Made by a program: the position numbers and the translations under genes. From a virus: 64,000 nt of DNA. The notes under the pieces are model-generated. The model searched no databases, was not told where the DNA came from, and was given only the letters and a program-made list of their open reading frames with translations. This document shows, piece after piece, positions 25,162 through 36,900 of this stretch. The stretch spans positions 1 through 64,000 of the IMG/VR virus record IMGVR_UViG_3300006925_000008; one strand, written 5' to 3'. Positions within the stretch are counted from its first letter, which is position 1. Every line of letters starts with the position of its first letter.

Positions 25162-26370
25162 TCACGCCCCAGCATGTGTATATTCAATGATTACATGGTC
25201 ATATGCGAGACCACCAAATACCGGCATTCCGGGGTCAGCAATGATGTTCAATGCTGTGGGCGTAACCGTGTTGATAAGCGGGTGGTCAGCAGGCATTACA
25301 ATAGGGGCTACTTGATCAGGCTGTGCAATTGAAATGAATGTGCAGGTCAATAATCTCAAAGGATTTGGCTGACTCGGAACCGTTGGATTAGCCTCTATTG
25401 CCGCTAAAGGGGTATGTGCTAGTCCAAGTGGGGGAAGCACGCCATAATTCAAAACGAGAGGTCCTGACCACGCAAATATGGCTCTTGATTGACGGTGAAC
25501 AGGTGTTAATTGATACGACTTCAAAGGAGTAGCATCTGTCTGATAGAACAAATGAGTTTCGCCTGTTCCTTCAGGGGCTGGATTTGAAGCGGTTGGGTCT
25601 CTCGCATATAGAAGCCCCATGTCGGTTATGGGGAGATTTGCCGCATTCAAGCCAGCAATCATATCGTTACGGGGGTTCTCATGGTCACTAGCGGAGTCTT
25701 TATCGATCAATGAAGATAATGCCACAGGACCCGGCCTGATGAATGTTCTTTTATCTTCAACTTGATGAATGACAGGATGCGATGCACCTTTTCCTATTCT
25801 TAACCAAGCCAAAACAGTGGTCTGTCTGACTAAGTGTGCAAAGGGCGTTGAAGGGTATTGATTTGAAGTGGTATCGACATATGACCCATAAACCAAACCA
25901 ATGTTTTGAGGTCCACGGGGGTCCACATATACAAGCAAAATTGCTTCATCGCCAGCGGCTACGCCATTGGCTAAAGGAGCCACATTGCCACCTATACCAC
26001 CAGCGGTTCCTCCGGGGTGATAATCAATATGATAATTGGTTGCGGCGGTGATGTCTATCGTAGCACCGCCACCCACGGTGTAATACATCCCGTCAACACA
26101 CACAGTCCCAGTAGCAACTGAAAACTCTTTAGTGGTTCCAACTGAACCAACTGGGCTGATATGACAGTTATCCGACAAAGGGTTGTTACGATCAGAATTG
26201 TTGTAATCGTTTAGACCGACTGGGACCACACCATTACCAAGCAGGTTTTCGGTGATGTTGGTTAAGGTTGTAGTAGTCAAAACATCAGTATCTCGTAATC
26301 CTTCAAACTGATATGAACCCGCTGATGTAGCAGTCTTGTTGTGTCCTTCTGAAAGGTCAGTGTTTGGCAT
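25162..26370 (-). CDS. Tail fibre or baseplate protein
   Basis: A 402-residue protein, Gly, Thr, Asn and Pro rich, of the composition common in tail fibres. After an N-terminal polar stretch, DTDVLTTTTLTNITENLLG is typical of fibre/baseplate attachment regions, followed by beta-rich repeats (FSVATGTVCVDGMYYTVGG). It overlaps the start region of its neighbour by one base, within the tail-tip cluster. It probably attaches at the tip and contacts the cell. No chaperone or enzymatic domain seen. Confidence 0.6.
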   Translation of the reverse strand: MPNTDLSEGHNKTATSAGSYQFEGLRDTDVLTTTTLTNITENLLGNGVVPVGLNDYNNSDRNNPLSDNCHISPVGSVGTTKEFSVATGTVCVDGMYYTVGGGATIDITAATNYHIDYHPGGTAGGIGGNVAPLANGVAAGDEAILLVYVDPRGPQNIGLVYGSYVDTTSNQYPSTPFAHLVRQTTVLAWLRIGKGASHPVIHQVEDKRTFIRPGPVALSSLIDKDSASDHENPRNDMIAGLNAANLPITDMGLLYARDPTASNPAPEGTGETHLFYQTDATPLKSYQLTPVHRQSRAIFAWSGPLVLNYGVLPPLGLAHTPLAAIEANPTVPSQPNPLRLLTCTFISIAQPDQVAPIVMPADHPLINTVTPTALNIIADPGMPVFGGLAYDHVIIEYTHAGA

Positions 26371-26711
26371 CAGCGCACCTCCACTAAGACATCGACACGG
26401 ATTTCATTTGTAGTGTCCTTTGTAATTGGCAAGAAAGAGGCCCTATATGCGGCATTATCCAGTGAAGTCTCTCCATGCATAACAATCTCTTTGATTGTGT
26501 TTGCTGATGTCAAAGTCGTATCAAAAACTGCTGTAAATGAAACGGTTCTATCATCGATTCTTTGTATTGAAGGCGATTGCGTGATTTGAGGGTTGCCCGC
26601 CCCTCCATCTCTTGATGATGCCTCTCCGCCAGTGGACCCTAATGTGATGTTCTTTATCAGGCCCTGTAAATGGTCGGTTAAAGCCGCTTTTATTCCGTCT
26701 AGCGTTGGCAT
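26370..26711 (-). CDS. Small tail-tip protein
   Basis: A 113-residue protein with a helical start (LDGIKAALTDHLQGLIKNITLGSTG broken by Gly) and a beta-rich end (TIKEIVMHGETSLD, YRASFLPITKD, EIRVDVLVEV). The FLPITKDTTNEIRVDVLVEV pattern is like phage baseplate or tail-collar proteins that follow fibres. The stop and next start overlap by one base. Structural role by position. Confidence 0.6.
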   Translation of the reverse strand: MPTLDGIKAALTDHLQGLIKNITLGSTGGEASSRDGGAGNPQITQSPSIQRIDDRTVSFTAVFDTTLTSANTIKEIVMHGETSLDNAAYRASFLPITKDTTNEIRVDVLVEVR

Positions 26712-26725
26712 TTCGTATCTCCTCG

Positions 26726-29700
26726 TTACTTGACCACATATGGCCTGCTCTTGGACATTCCTATCGGTAACGCCCTATATGTGTTGGCAGGGTCTATCGC
26801 CTTTCGGACTCCAATTTGACCCTTTGAGTTGATTATCGACGCACGATGTCCAATGGTCATTCTTGTATTGTTGTTACTTCTAGTGACTATCCTGTGGACA
26901 GTAATCAACTTGACACTAGATGAAAGGGATACCGTGATCGAGTCTTGACTCACTAATTCCTCATTCCCCGCCGAGTTGCCAATGCTGGCCTGTAAGTCTG
27001 AAAGAATGCCGGATATACCTTTTTCGTATTGAGCGATAACAAAATCACTTGTTCCGCTTTCATAGTTATGTGTTGTTTCAAACACTGCAAAAAGACCTTT
27101 CAGGCCGTGCGTGGATAAGTCCACGCTGATTACATCGCCGGGGTGGACTGAAGTTGCATTGACCATGCCGATAACCCTTATCATTGGCGCACCATTTTCA
27201 ATTCGTGATAGTAATGACTTTGCGAGCCTGATAGCGGTCTTTCGTGTTTTCAAGCCGGGGACTTCTTGAGTATAAGACCGGACTACATTCTCATCAGAAC
27301 CAGCACCCGCTTGTAATTTCATCCGCTCAATGTCTTTGACTTCAACCAATACGCTTTCGTTCTCGGCTATTTTGTCCCCCTTGACGGCTACTACATTCGG
27401 TGAGTCGAACATTCTGCTGACTACAATATCTCTAGCACCACTATCCGCACCTATTCGCTTTCCTGTTTCTTTGAATACCTGACTTGAATACAGTAATACG
27501 CCTGATGCTGTATTGATCAGTTGATTGCCATCTATCTGTGAGGAGTTACGAATCACCTCCAATATATTCAAACCACGAGTATTTCTTGAAATGAAATTGT
27601 TGCTATGTTGCATTATATCCGTTAAGCAGGGGTGTCCTCCAATAGCGGATGGAGACACCGATGTTTGAATCATAGTCGTGTCTTTCAAGTTGAAACCAGC
27701 GGAGGATGAAGAGGCATCATTGAGTAAAGTCATTACAGCGTCTGTTGTTCTTATTCCGATAGTAGCATACTGGCCTGCAAAGACATTGCCCACTTCAAGA
27801 CCGGAGTCGGTCAGGGTCAACCCATCCATATTCTTGAAAGTCACATATTTGCCACCAAGGTCGTCTTTTACCTTGTCAACCTTCCACCTTTGCCCTTCGC
27901 TATCGAATATGTAAGGCGGGAAAAAGTTGGAGGTTACTTCTCTTGAGTCTATCATTAGTTTGTTGCTTCTATCGGTGGCACTAATTCGACCTTGATTAGG
28001 ACCATCCTCGATATTGAAGGTTCTTTGAGTCATCATAATGAAATCGTCGGGGTTATATGTCGTCAGGCCTTTATACGACAATCCGGTTCTTGTAGCGGAT
28101 GTTCCATCGTGCTTATACAATGAGGTGGCTTGATACTCCGACAAAACAATAGCGTTGTCGATCAATGAAGGGAGAAGAGGATAGGTCTTGGTGAGGCTTA
28201 TGGTGGCTTGTCCAAGCGAACCATCGGATACGGGGTATCTCTTTGTATTAGTGCTTGCTGAAGTCCCAAATGTCTTTCTTGCATAAAACAGGGTGGTCCC
28301 ATCCCAAGTATGTCCAGCAGGCAGGTCCCCATTCGTTAGTAATGGCGATGTATTAGCAACAACGCTTATGCTCAATATATTTTTGTTCTTTGAGGTATAA
28401 TGTATTGAACCTGAATACCCCGGATACACTAGGTCTCCTGAATCAGGCAACATTGAGGCATCTCTAACAACCATGTAGTAATCAGAACCAATCGAGTAGT
28501 ATCGTTTTATTTCAACACGATTGTAATTCCTGTTTCCGTCGATATACTGCTTTCTGACAGCCTCGTTTGGCCTTTGTTGAGCCGCATGGTCTCCGCCAAT
28601 GTTTGATGATGAGTCGGAGTATCTTGTTTCACTTTGACTGATTACTTCAAAACCTCCGGGGTGTGTCGATTGGGAATAGCGTGGTTCAATTTGAGAATAT
28701 ACCTGACCATCGGGGTCAATTCTGTTTGCATCTGATTTGAAAAACTCAAGCATTGCTGTTGAAGGAATGAGGTGATACACTACATCATGATTATTTGGGT
28801 CCGGCCATTCAATGACAAACTTATCAGCCGCTGACATGATCGGTTCCGTCATACCTTGAGGCTTGTTCATATTCAATTCAAAAATACCGTATCTCTTGTC
28901 TCTATGATAGAAGTTGTCGGATGGCTGGGAGAGGTCGCCCGTATCTAGCGGCAATGGACCCAACATGTAGCCGTCCTGTCCAAGTGCGGCTCCATTTGGG
29001 GCGAAGGGATACATTTTCGATGGTCTAAATGGCCTCACTATGTAATCAACAAATGTCCTTGTGGGGTGTGATGTTGACCCTTTGGTCCCTGAAACCGCAA
29101 GAGTATTGCTCACTGTTGAAAGACTACCTTCACTTTGACGATTCAAATAGGTTTTTCTTAGAATGAATACACCACCCCAAGGCGGTAAATCAGCCCCTCC
29201 TCGGATGTTCCATATATCGTTAGCACCAGCAAATGGCGATGCCTTGATAGTGTCTGATATGGCATCAGGCTCACCCTTTGAATCATTATTATCGACTGAA
29301 AAAATTGGTTTGTCGCCGTAAAGAATGTCTGTTGTGTGAGGGGTATTGGAGACCGTGAATGGGACTCCAACCGTCCCTAATGTATTACATTTGACCGCCG
29401 TTCTCAACTTATTCATGTATGAGGGGGTGATTGGGTATTGCTGTCCAACCATTAAATCAGAATGCAAAGAAGCCGCCTTTGTTGAGGTAATCAGATAATT
29501 GCTATTCTTTTCAATTGTTTCTTCTTTAGTGGTTGTAATGATCAGACCCATCCTAGGCTCGGACCTTGATGATACCTGCCTATGGTCGGCTATTTCAGCG
29601 AGCGGTGTGGGCAATATGTCCTGTCCTGCTGTCAAAGACGAGTCATAACCCCAGCCACTAGATGGGAATGAACCAGTTGCTAAGGCATCATTGGAGTTGG

Positions 29701-32700
29701 TATGTAGCGCATTGCCTATGAGATGCCAAGCCGACCCAAAGTTTGTCGTTTGAACAGTAGCAATCGAATCTGAACCAGTCCCAGTTTCATCGAAAGACGG
29801 GATTAAGGGGTCGCCTCCTTTACTAAGAACCGGCACTTGATTCAAGGCGGTATGAGCCGCATTATATTCATCGACCCACATACCGGCGGGCATGTGAACC
29901 GGCTTGAAAACACCAGCGGATTCCAAACCAAAAGAACGACCAATCCCTAAAGGTTCATCACTAAATGAGGTAATTGGTTCGTTACTAAGCCTGCTATTGT
30001 AGGTCATAGGGCTTCCTTGAATGGTGTGTCCTGATAAAATAATGCCAATAGGAGAAGACCTTTCAACACCCCCAACATCCGTGTTACTCCACATATATCC
30101 GGGGTATGTTGCGGCTAATGCCACCGAGTCATGTTGGCCCCCATCAAAACGACCTTTACCAAAGATAGAACCCTGTGAAGTTTCAGTCTCCATAGGGTCT
30201 CCCGCTAACATGTCAACTGCATTCGATGCTGTTCTTACTCCCCAAGCACGAACAGGTAAACGCCTTCCATGATCAAAACCAACCATTGGTTGTAGTCCTA
30301 GATACAGTTGATGTTTGATATTGAAGCCTGAACCTTGTTTCACACTATATTTTCCAAGTGTAGTTTTGTAGGGGTTTATGCTGTCTCCAATTCCTTCACC
30401 ACGAGTATATCTCTCCCCGTTGTAAACTTTGGGCAACATCATGGTTCCTCTTGCTTCTCTTACGGTTGTATTACCCATCATGACCGCTGAACCGGACTCC
30501 AAAGTCCCCACGCCATGCCCGCCCGCATTCAAGCCGTTAAACCCGTATGACTGAAGCCACTGCAACGCATATATGCGCTCAAACTTCTGTGCTGGCCTCA
30601 TCTGACCATACCTGTAATTAGGATTTGGCGCACCTGCTAGTAAGTCAAAGATTGACTGTGCGGTGTATGATGTTCTATTGATTTGTTCTGTTAAATCCAA
30701 CCTTGAATGGTTTCTCAAAAGCAAACCTCTTGTTGCAGGGAATTGCATTGCTCTTGGCATACCGGCTTCACGGTATCTGAACATCATAAAGTGTTCACGG
30801 ACAGAACCCGTTATTGCCGGATGTCCGTATTCAGCGAGCCAGTGGCATAGGAACGCATCAGGTTTCGCACCAGTATTCGTGTCCGTTTCTTTCAAAATCC
30901 CCCTGTCCCATTCAGAAGCAAAATCGATAGTCATCATGTTAGTGTAATCGGGGTCGTGAACAAACAAAGGTGGGACTGTTGCTAATTCGGTGGCAACACG
31001 GGGGTTAATCCAGCCCCATTCGCTACCTCTTACAAGGTATTGAACCTCTTCATAAACGGCTGGCAGTATATTTGAAGTCGCAGGGTCATGCATGTGTTTT
31101 AGCAGTCGAGTCATAGCCGGTTCAGGCCTGCCCCCCGACAATTGATAGTCACCGATCATGAAACCATTGACCATCATTTCTGATGCGGCGGTATAACGGT
31201 TCCTGAAATTAGGAATATGGAGATTCCCATCGGTGTATTTGAATTGAATATCCGTTGCCGAGGAAATGCCTGAAACAGATAAATCGGTGACTGGCTCACC
31301 AAATGCGACCTGCTCAACAAATCCTTCAACATTAGTATGTTCCTGACCCGGTGCGATCAACCAATCAATCTGTTTACCATCTTGGTTATTGAATTGGTGT
31401 GCATATGCCGCTAACAAAACAGTCTCACGGGTTTCACGGCCATAACCAATAGTCGCTTCTTCTAATGGCAATCCATCAGCGGAGAATGAACCAGTCGCTC
31501 CCGCATATCCAGCAACTCCTTTCAATTCAATACTGTCCAAAGCAAACTTTGAGCCTGCCGCACCTGATGCTGGTGGTTTAGCCTGTTGAAATGCGTGATG
31601 TTTGTTCTCGGTTTCAGCCTCAAACATCAGCGTGTATGCTGAACCATGACTTCTATGCAATTGTCGTCTCATAGCAAAAGGAGTGCCTCTATGAGTCAAG
31701 GGGGTTACAAATGAATGCCCCTGCCTCCCAAACCTCAACCTAGCATGTGGGACCGTAAGCGGCTGGACCGCACCATTCGCTGTCATTGGCAACACGGAAC
31801 CTCTTTCAGCGTGGTCTGTAATCCGATGTGCGGAGTATATCCTAGTGGTTCCACTGGGGACCGCACCGGGCGTTATATCCGTAGCAATTCCCTGTGTTGA
31901 AACCATATCGGGGTGTAGTAAACGCTCACAGTGAAAAATCAACATGCGGTCATGTGTATCGAATTGAGATACATGCCCCTGTTCTATTGCTCCCTCCGTC
32001 GCAGTATTACGAACCCCTAACTCTCCCTCGTCCCTGCCATACAAAGTAGCAACTCTTGACATGAAAGTTGATTCCAAATGGCCGGGGTCGTGTTCTTCAG
32101 GAGGGGCAATTCCACCCATCCCCCATGTTTTGTTTGAATGTGCTTGAATGCGGTCATGAGATGACCGGACAAATATACCGCCCGGTATCTCCTCCGCCGA
32201 AGGCAATGTAAGCCTCAAGTTTGGAGTTGACTTTCCATTGCTTGATGACGGGCCAATCCGTTCCTGACCAGTTTCACTATCAAAAGACTGGTTTTCAACA
32301 ACAAAATCCCTGATTACTGTTCCAAAGGGCGAACCTCCGGGCAAAACAAGAACCGCACCTGAATCATCAACGACTTCAATGTCTTCAAAGACCATTTCTT
32401 CATTTGTGATGGTGAGTCCTTCAACTCTTTCTGTGTTGATCGGGCGTTTTACGAAAAATGGTTGGCTATATTTAGCCCCTGTTTCGCCAGCATAACCTGA
32501 AGATGCTTGGTCATTGATGAGGGTTAAACGAGCGGCATCAAGAGCGGAGTTGTCGGTTATACCTGAAAGTCTATCAAAGCCATCACCATTTTCTAATTGA
32601 TTTGAATTAGTTGCGCCTTCGTTAATCGTTTTACCTTCATAAAGCACTATGTTCTTTTGATTTACATCAGTTGAAGTCGGTTGCTTTGTCCCGTGTTCCA

Positions 32701-33976
32701 TTTTCGCAATCATCAAATGTGTTTCTCCGTTAATATCAGGGAATGTATCGGGATTTGCCGCTGTCATGCCACTGATTGCTGGTTCTGTAATTGTAAAGTC
32801 AGGAGGGGGTATAGACGGCAGTAGCGTTGAGTTTAGTCCTTCTATGCTGAACCGACAAAAACCATGATTCTGTGTATGCATCACAGGAGTCCCACCCTTT
32901 GATTCATAATTCAAAGCGGGCAACCCCATATTGCCCCCATCCAATGATTTAGCGGTCAAATGCCAAACGGGTAATGTTTGACCAAGACCTTGAACCACAG
33001 GCCCACCATTCGCACCGGCCCAATAACCGCCACTAGCGGAGGGATTTGTCGATTCCCACGAGATTACAACTGTATGCTGTGCTGGTGCGGCTTTCAGGGT
33101 CAACTCCGATATTACTCTCGTCCCCGTTCCAGTTGCACCAGTGCTTTCAATCAAAGTGGTGGTATCCATCGTGGTTCCCAAGAGTTTGTCTTTGACCCCG
33201 ATCAAATCAATAGCGGGACCTAAATCGTGGAGAGTTGCGGCGTATGCGCTGGTAAAATTGGACTCATCTTTACCCCAACCTCGGATTGGTTGCCATGAGT
33301 CATAGGTGTAGGTTCTCCCCGCCACAGGGCTGTGTGATGGCGAATGAGTTGAATCGATTGAATCACCCGGTAATGCACCGCCTGCTTGGACGGTAAACTC
33401 ACCCTTTGGAGGTAAATCAGATGGCCCCGCATTTTGAAATAAATCTCTAAAGTGGATTCTTAGCCTTGAAGTTGTAGGTGCTGAAAATGATTGTCCAATG
33501 TATTCACTTTGTCCAGCCATATTGACATATCTAGCCCTCAAATACCTAGACATTCCTCTTTCGCCAACTTGCCTGACCCGCTGGCTGTTAATTTTAGCCG
33601 CAATTACTCTAGCCGCTTCTTCAGAACCGAGGTTATAACCTCCGCCGTTTGCCAAACTATATGCGGCTAGGTCAACAATGATTACATTTGTAGTGTCACT
33701 TGTTGGCTGGGCGGGTATTGAAGCAGGGCCAGCATTTGCCATACAGGTTTTGATCAGAACCTGAAGCCCCTGCCGCCATGATTGGGTGTTTATTCCGTAT
33801 TGCCACCCCCCTGTTCCCGAAGCGGAATGTTCGTCGGTATATTCAGTATCGGGATAGGTGATGTGCATAGAGAACCACCCTGAAGCGGGGTATCCCGATG
33901 GACCGCCGAGCGGTTGAATCGATGCGGGATAGACCTGTTTACGGTCCATGAACCCCCTATCCGCCAATCCCGCCAT
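26726..33976 (-). CDS. Giant tail-tip/baseplate protein with hub-like C-terminus
   Basis: About 2416 residues from ATG 33976, which lies directly after the stop of the preceding gene. Most of the chain is Gly/Ser/Thr/Asn-rich with many aromatic and His-rich segments, typical of large beta-structured tail proteins. The C-terminal 250 residues contain ARDIVVSRMF, KTRKTAIRLAKSLL, VNATSVHPGDVISVD and LFAVFETTHNY. This order resembles the hub domains of baseplate proteins (gp27/gpD-like), where the tail tube joins the tip. It probably forms the central tip and contacts host surface structures. Domain limits cannot be set by eye. Confidence 0.65.
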   Translation of the reverse strand: MAGLADRGFMDRKQVYPASIQPLGGPSGYPASGWFSMHITYPDTEYTDEHSASGTGGWQYGINTQSWRQGLQVLIKTCMANAGPASIPAQPTSDTTNVIIVDLAAYSLANGGGYNLGSEEAARVIAAKINSQRVRQVGERGMSRYLRARYVNMAGQSEYIGQSFSAPTTSRLRIHFRDLFQNAGPSDLPPKGEFTVQAGGALPGDSIDSTHSPSHSPVAGRTYTYDSWQPIRGWGKDESNFTSAYAATLHDLGPAIDLIGVKDKLLGTTMDTTTLIESTGATGTGTRVISELTLKAAPAQHTVVISWESTNPSASGGYWAGANGGPVVQGLGQTLPVWHLTAKSLDGGNMGLPALNYESKGGTPVMHTQNHGFCRFSIEGLNSTLLPSIPPPDFTITEPAISGMTAANPDTFPDINGETHLMIAKMEHGTKQPTSTDVNQKNIVLYEGKTINEGATNSNQLENGDGFDRLSGITDNSALDAARLTLINDQASSGYAGETGAKYSQPFFVKRPINTERVEGLTITNEEMVFEDIEVVDDSGAVLVLPGGSPFGTVIRDFVVENQSFDSETGQERIGPSSSNGKSTPNLRLTLPSAEEIPGGIFVRSSHDRIQAHSNKTWGMGGIAPPEEHDPGHLESTFMSRVATLYGRDEGELGVRNTATEGAIEQGHVSQFDTHDRMLIFHCERLLHPDMVSTQGIATDITPGAVPSGTTRIYSAHRITDHAERGSVLPMTANGAVQPLTVPHARLRFGRQGHSFVTPLTHRGTPFAMRRQLHRSHGSAYTLMFEAETENKHHAFQQAKPPASGAAGSKFALDSIELKGVAGYAGATGSFSADGLPLEEATIGYGRETRETVLLAAYAHQFNNQDGKQIDWLIAPGQEHTNVEGFVEQVAFGEPVTDLSVSGISSATDIQFKYTDGNLHIPNFRNRYTAASEMMVNGFMIGDYQLSGGRPEPAMTRLLKHMHDPATSNILPAVYEEVQYLVRGSEWGWINPRVATELATVPPLFVHDPDYTNMMTIDFASEWDRGILKETDTNTGAKPDAFLCHWLAEYGHPAITGSVREHFMMFRYREAGMPRAMQFPATRGLLLRNHSRLDLTEQINRTSYTAQSIFDLLAGAPNPNYRYGQMRPAQKFERIYALQWLQSYGFNGLNAGGHGVGTLESGSAVMMGNTTVREARGTMMLPKVYNGERYTRGEGIGDSINPYKTTLGKYSVKQGSGFNIKHQLYLGLQPMVGFDHGRRLPVRAWGVRTASNAVDMLAGDPMETETSQGSIFGKGRFDGGQHDSVALAATYPGYMWSNTDVGGVERSSPIGIILSGHTIQGSPMTYNSRLSNEPITSFSDEPLGIGRSFGLESAGVFKPVHMPAGMWVDEYNAAHTALNQVPVLSKGGDPLIPSFDETGTGSDSIATVQTTNFGSAWHLIGNALHTNSNDALATGSFPSSGWGYDSSLTAGQDILPTPLAEIADHRQVSSRSEPRMGLIITTTKEETIEKNSNYLITSTKAASLHSDLMVGQQYPITPSYMNKLRTAVKCNTLGTVGVPFTVSNTPHTTDILYGDKPIFSVDNNDSKGEPDAISDTIKASPFAGANDIWNIRGGADLPPWGGVFILRKTYLNRQSEGSLSTVSNTLAVSGTKGSTSHPTRTFVDYIVRPFRPSKMYPFAPNGAALGQDGYMLGPLPLDTGDLSQPSDNFYHRDKRYGIFELNMNKPQGMTEPIMSAADKFVIEWPDPNNHDVVYHLIPSTAMLEFFKSDANRIDPDGQVYSQIEPRYSQSTHPGGFEVISQSETRYSDSSSNIGGDHAAQQRPNEAVRKQYIDGNRNYNRVEIKRYYSIGSDYYMVVRDASMLPDSGDLVYPGYSGSIHYTSKNKNILSISVVANTSPLLTNGDLPAGHTWDGTTLFYARKTFGTSASTNTKRYPVSDGSLGQATISLTKTYPLLPSLIDNAIVLSEYQATSLYKHDGTSATRTGLSYKGLTTYNPDDFIMMTQRTFNIEDGPNQGRISATDRSNKLMIDSREVTSNFFPPYIFDSEGQRWKVDKVKDDLGGKYVTFKNMDGLTLTDSGLEVGNVFAGQYATIGIRTTDAVMTLLNDASSSSAGFNLKDTTMIQTSVSPSAIGGHPCLTDIMQHSNNFISRNTRGLNILEVIRNSSQIDGNQLINTASGVLLYSSQVFKETGKRIGADSGARDIVVSRMFDSPNVVAVKGDKIAENESVLVEVKDIERMKLQAGAGSDENVVRSYTQEVPGLKTRKTAIRLAKSLLSRIENGAPMIRVIGMVNATSVHPGDVISVDLSTHGLKGLFAVFETTHNYESGTSDFVIAQYEKGISGILSDLQASIGNSAGNEELVSQDSITVSLSSSVKLITVHRIVTRSNNNTRMTIGHRASIINSKGQIGVRKAIDPANTYRALPIGMSKSRPYVVK

Positions 33977-33978
33977 AT

Positions 33979-36900
33979 TTACCACACTAACCTAGATGCA
34001 TACAATCCTTGCGCTTCTAAAACCGTAAAAGCACGGTCCCACACGCCAATATGGGCCAGCGAACCATTCTTCAGGAATATCGGACCCACATCGTTATGAC
34101 CATCGGTGGCCGGAACAACTTGAGGAGTCCCATAAGTCGAGGAGCCAATAACGCTCGGAGCCTGATCGAAATAGTGAGACCCATTATGGGGCGCACCGTG
34201 TAAGGCAACGCCAACAGTAGCCATGCAATTCCCCCTGACACCTTTCGTAGGGTCAACTGTCGATGGTTGTCCGTTTTCCAATGGGACATAAGGATGGTCA
34301 GCAACTCCCTCGGATGTTGGTGAGCCTTGATGTTCATGCCGAGGGTATTTTGAGCCACCTGATGTTGTTGTGCGACTATTTGGTGCAGTGCCATCATAGA
34401 GAGCATCTTGGTCTGTCACCAAGAACGCCGATAAATCAACTCCGTCGATGATCAATTTACAAGTAGCCATTGACAAGCCTGATTGGTTGCCGTCATGAAC
34501 GAAAACACAGTGATGCCATTCATTATTTGTAATGTATAACGGCGAACCTCCGTGAGCGGCCATATATGCGGCAACATCAACATATGCGAATCTAGGTTGG
34601 CCGCTGGTTAAATCGGCATAGTGCAACGCAAAGTTGTATTCTTGATTCAAAGCCGAGGTATTTGCACCCCCCATCGAAACCCCCCAAGGTAAACCACTCG
34701 CATCAATTCCGTGAATTATTGGCCCTGACATCGCATCCGGTCCACCATTTATTGACATAAAAAAGAATGAAACTGTAAATGGCTTCGACGCTGATAGCGG
34801 CCTATTCACCTCGGATGAAATCTCGCCTCCAATTCCACTTCTAGGCCCAAGGTGAGGCAGGGATGCAAAGGCCTCTCCGACACCCGTATTGTCCCAGTCA
34901 TGACACACCAAGTATGGGTATCCGGTGGTTGGCCATGGCCCCGCACCTGTATGTCCTATGAATTGAATAGGCCTAAACTTAGTGTGGCCTGTGGGCGAAG
35001 TTGCTGTCAGCGTTGCTTTTCCTGCGGGAACGCTTAACTTTTGATAACGACCATAAATCTCCTCTTTTAACACAGTTTCATCGTTTTGAGGATATGCCGC
35101 AGTGTATTCAGTCGTGTAACTCGCCGCATAGGGCAACGGGTTCTCTTCGACCATTGAAAGGTATAACAAGCAATCGTCAATAGGTTGACCAGTGGATGGT
35201 CTTATTCGTGATTTATGATGCAACCCTATGTATGAGTTTTCATTGATCGTATCGTGGTCTTTAATCAGCGTAAAGTCGAGGACCGCTGAAGCCTTATTCG
35301 TTTCATGTAAGTTTTGCATTCCTGCGAAGCCGGTGGGACCTTTTGAGTAGTGATGCCTGTATGAGTCGCTATAATCGTTTGAAGAACCATCGCTGACATC
35401 GACCATCACCCCCGTATGCCCGCCTCCAAAGAATAGGATTCCTTTTGAGTTGACCAATGGCCAAAGTATCTCCACGCTCAATCCTAGAGCGTCTGTTTCA
35501 ACCCCTAAACTGTCTTTAATGAATAGACTGTCGTAAAACTTCTCAATTTCAACCCATGGGGTGATATTTCGCAGGAGAACGCCATTTGTAATTCTCAATC
35601 CTTTGTTGCTCAACTGACTAATTCCTTCAAACCAAAACATCCTGCCATTTACCCTGCCAATCCCTCTATTTGCCGCACTGATCTCCGAGCCAAGCGTCAG
35701 AAGGCCTTCATATGCACGATTATCAACAGCGATATAGTCTATCGGGGGGGAGTTGGCGGCATTGAAACCTGCCAATGCGTGAAGACTCCCAAACATCGTC
35801 TGTCCGGTTGTAGGCCTTCTTGGGACCACCATTTTGATGTAATCGCCTGTTATTGTCGTGTCCTCGTCATCATCACTAAGAGTCGGTTGAATCGTTGTTG
35901 TTACAATTGTTTGGCCGACCCCTGTATAAGACCGAATCTGCTCGTTATATGGTGAAAGTAAACGCCCATGAGACCCGCCGGTAAATGTAGTGATAGGAAC
36001 AAAGGTTTCACCATCAGAACCGATTGGTAAAGGTGCAGGGAATGAGTTTGCTTGATAATGAAGGCTATTTGTCGCCAATAGACCCCCTGAACCAATACAC
36101 GCAACCGGCTGATAGGGGTATGGGCTTCTGTTATCCAACCATATTGCGAAGTTACGAGCCGTAGCCCCCGGTATGGTGCTGTGAATTACAATTGTTTTGC
36201 CCTTTTCGCCGTTTCGACTTTCAACTTCTTTACCTTCAAAAGCCCTCACATAGCCCATATGAGAGCCGGTGTTACCCTCTCCAAGGTGGTCGAGGTCGAA
36301 ATGATTTGGTGCGTCAAAAGCACTGAACCCGATGTCGTTTTTAGCGGCGGGGTGAGCCGCCAAGTTGATTTTTCTGATTACTTCATCAAAGCATGAATTG
36401 AAGTCCTTCTTTGTAGTTGCTATTCCATTGAAATCTAAATCCATAGGCCTAATGTATTTTGTTGAAAGTCCATCGCTAGATTTGCCTTGAAGAGACAAAG
36501 CCGATGGTTTACAATCGACACCCAAAACCAGCGGGCGATCAGAAAAGGAATACAACGCCTCATCGCAATCATAATCAAAAGCCTCCATAGAAGGAACCCC
36601 TCTTAGCCAATACTTGTTCACATTTGTCTCGTCACGAGTAATGTCTTGGCCCCCTGTTGCTGAAACTCCCCGTCCAAACAAAAACCCAATTTTATGTGCA
36701 ATTGAATAAGCGATGTCCTCCTTTGTATGAGAATTGTGAGCCGAAACCGCTAGATTCCACGAGTCTGTTGCCAAGGAGGTCATACAAACATAACCGCCTA
36801 AGACAACAGTCATCCCCGGAGTAATGTCATTCAAACTCGCCGCCGCAATTGACGATGCCTCCGTTATACGGTCTGTTTTTGACATCGACCAAAGTGCGTC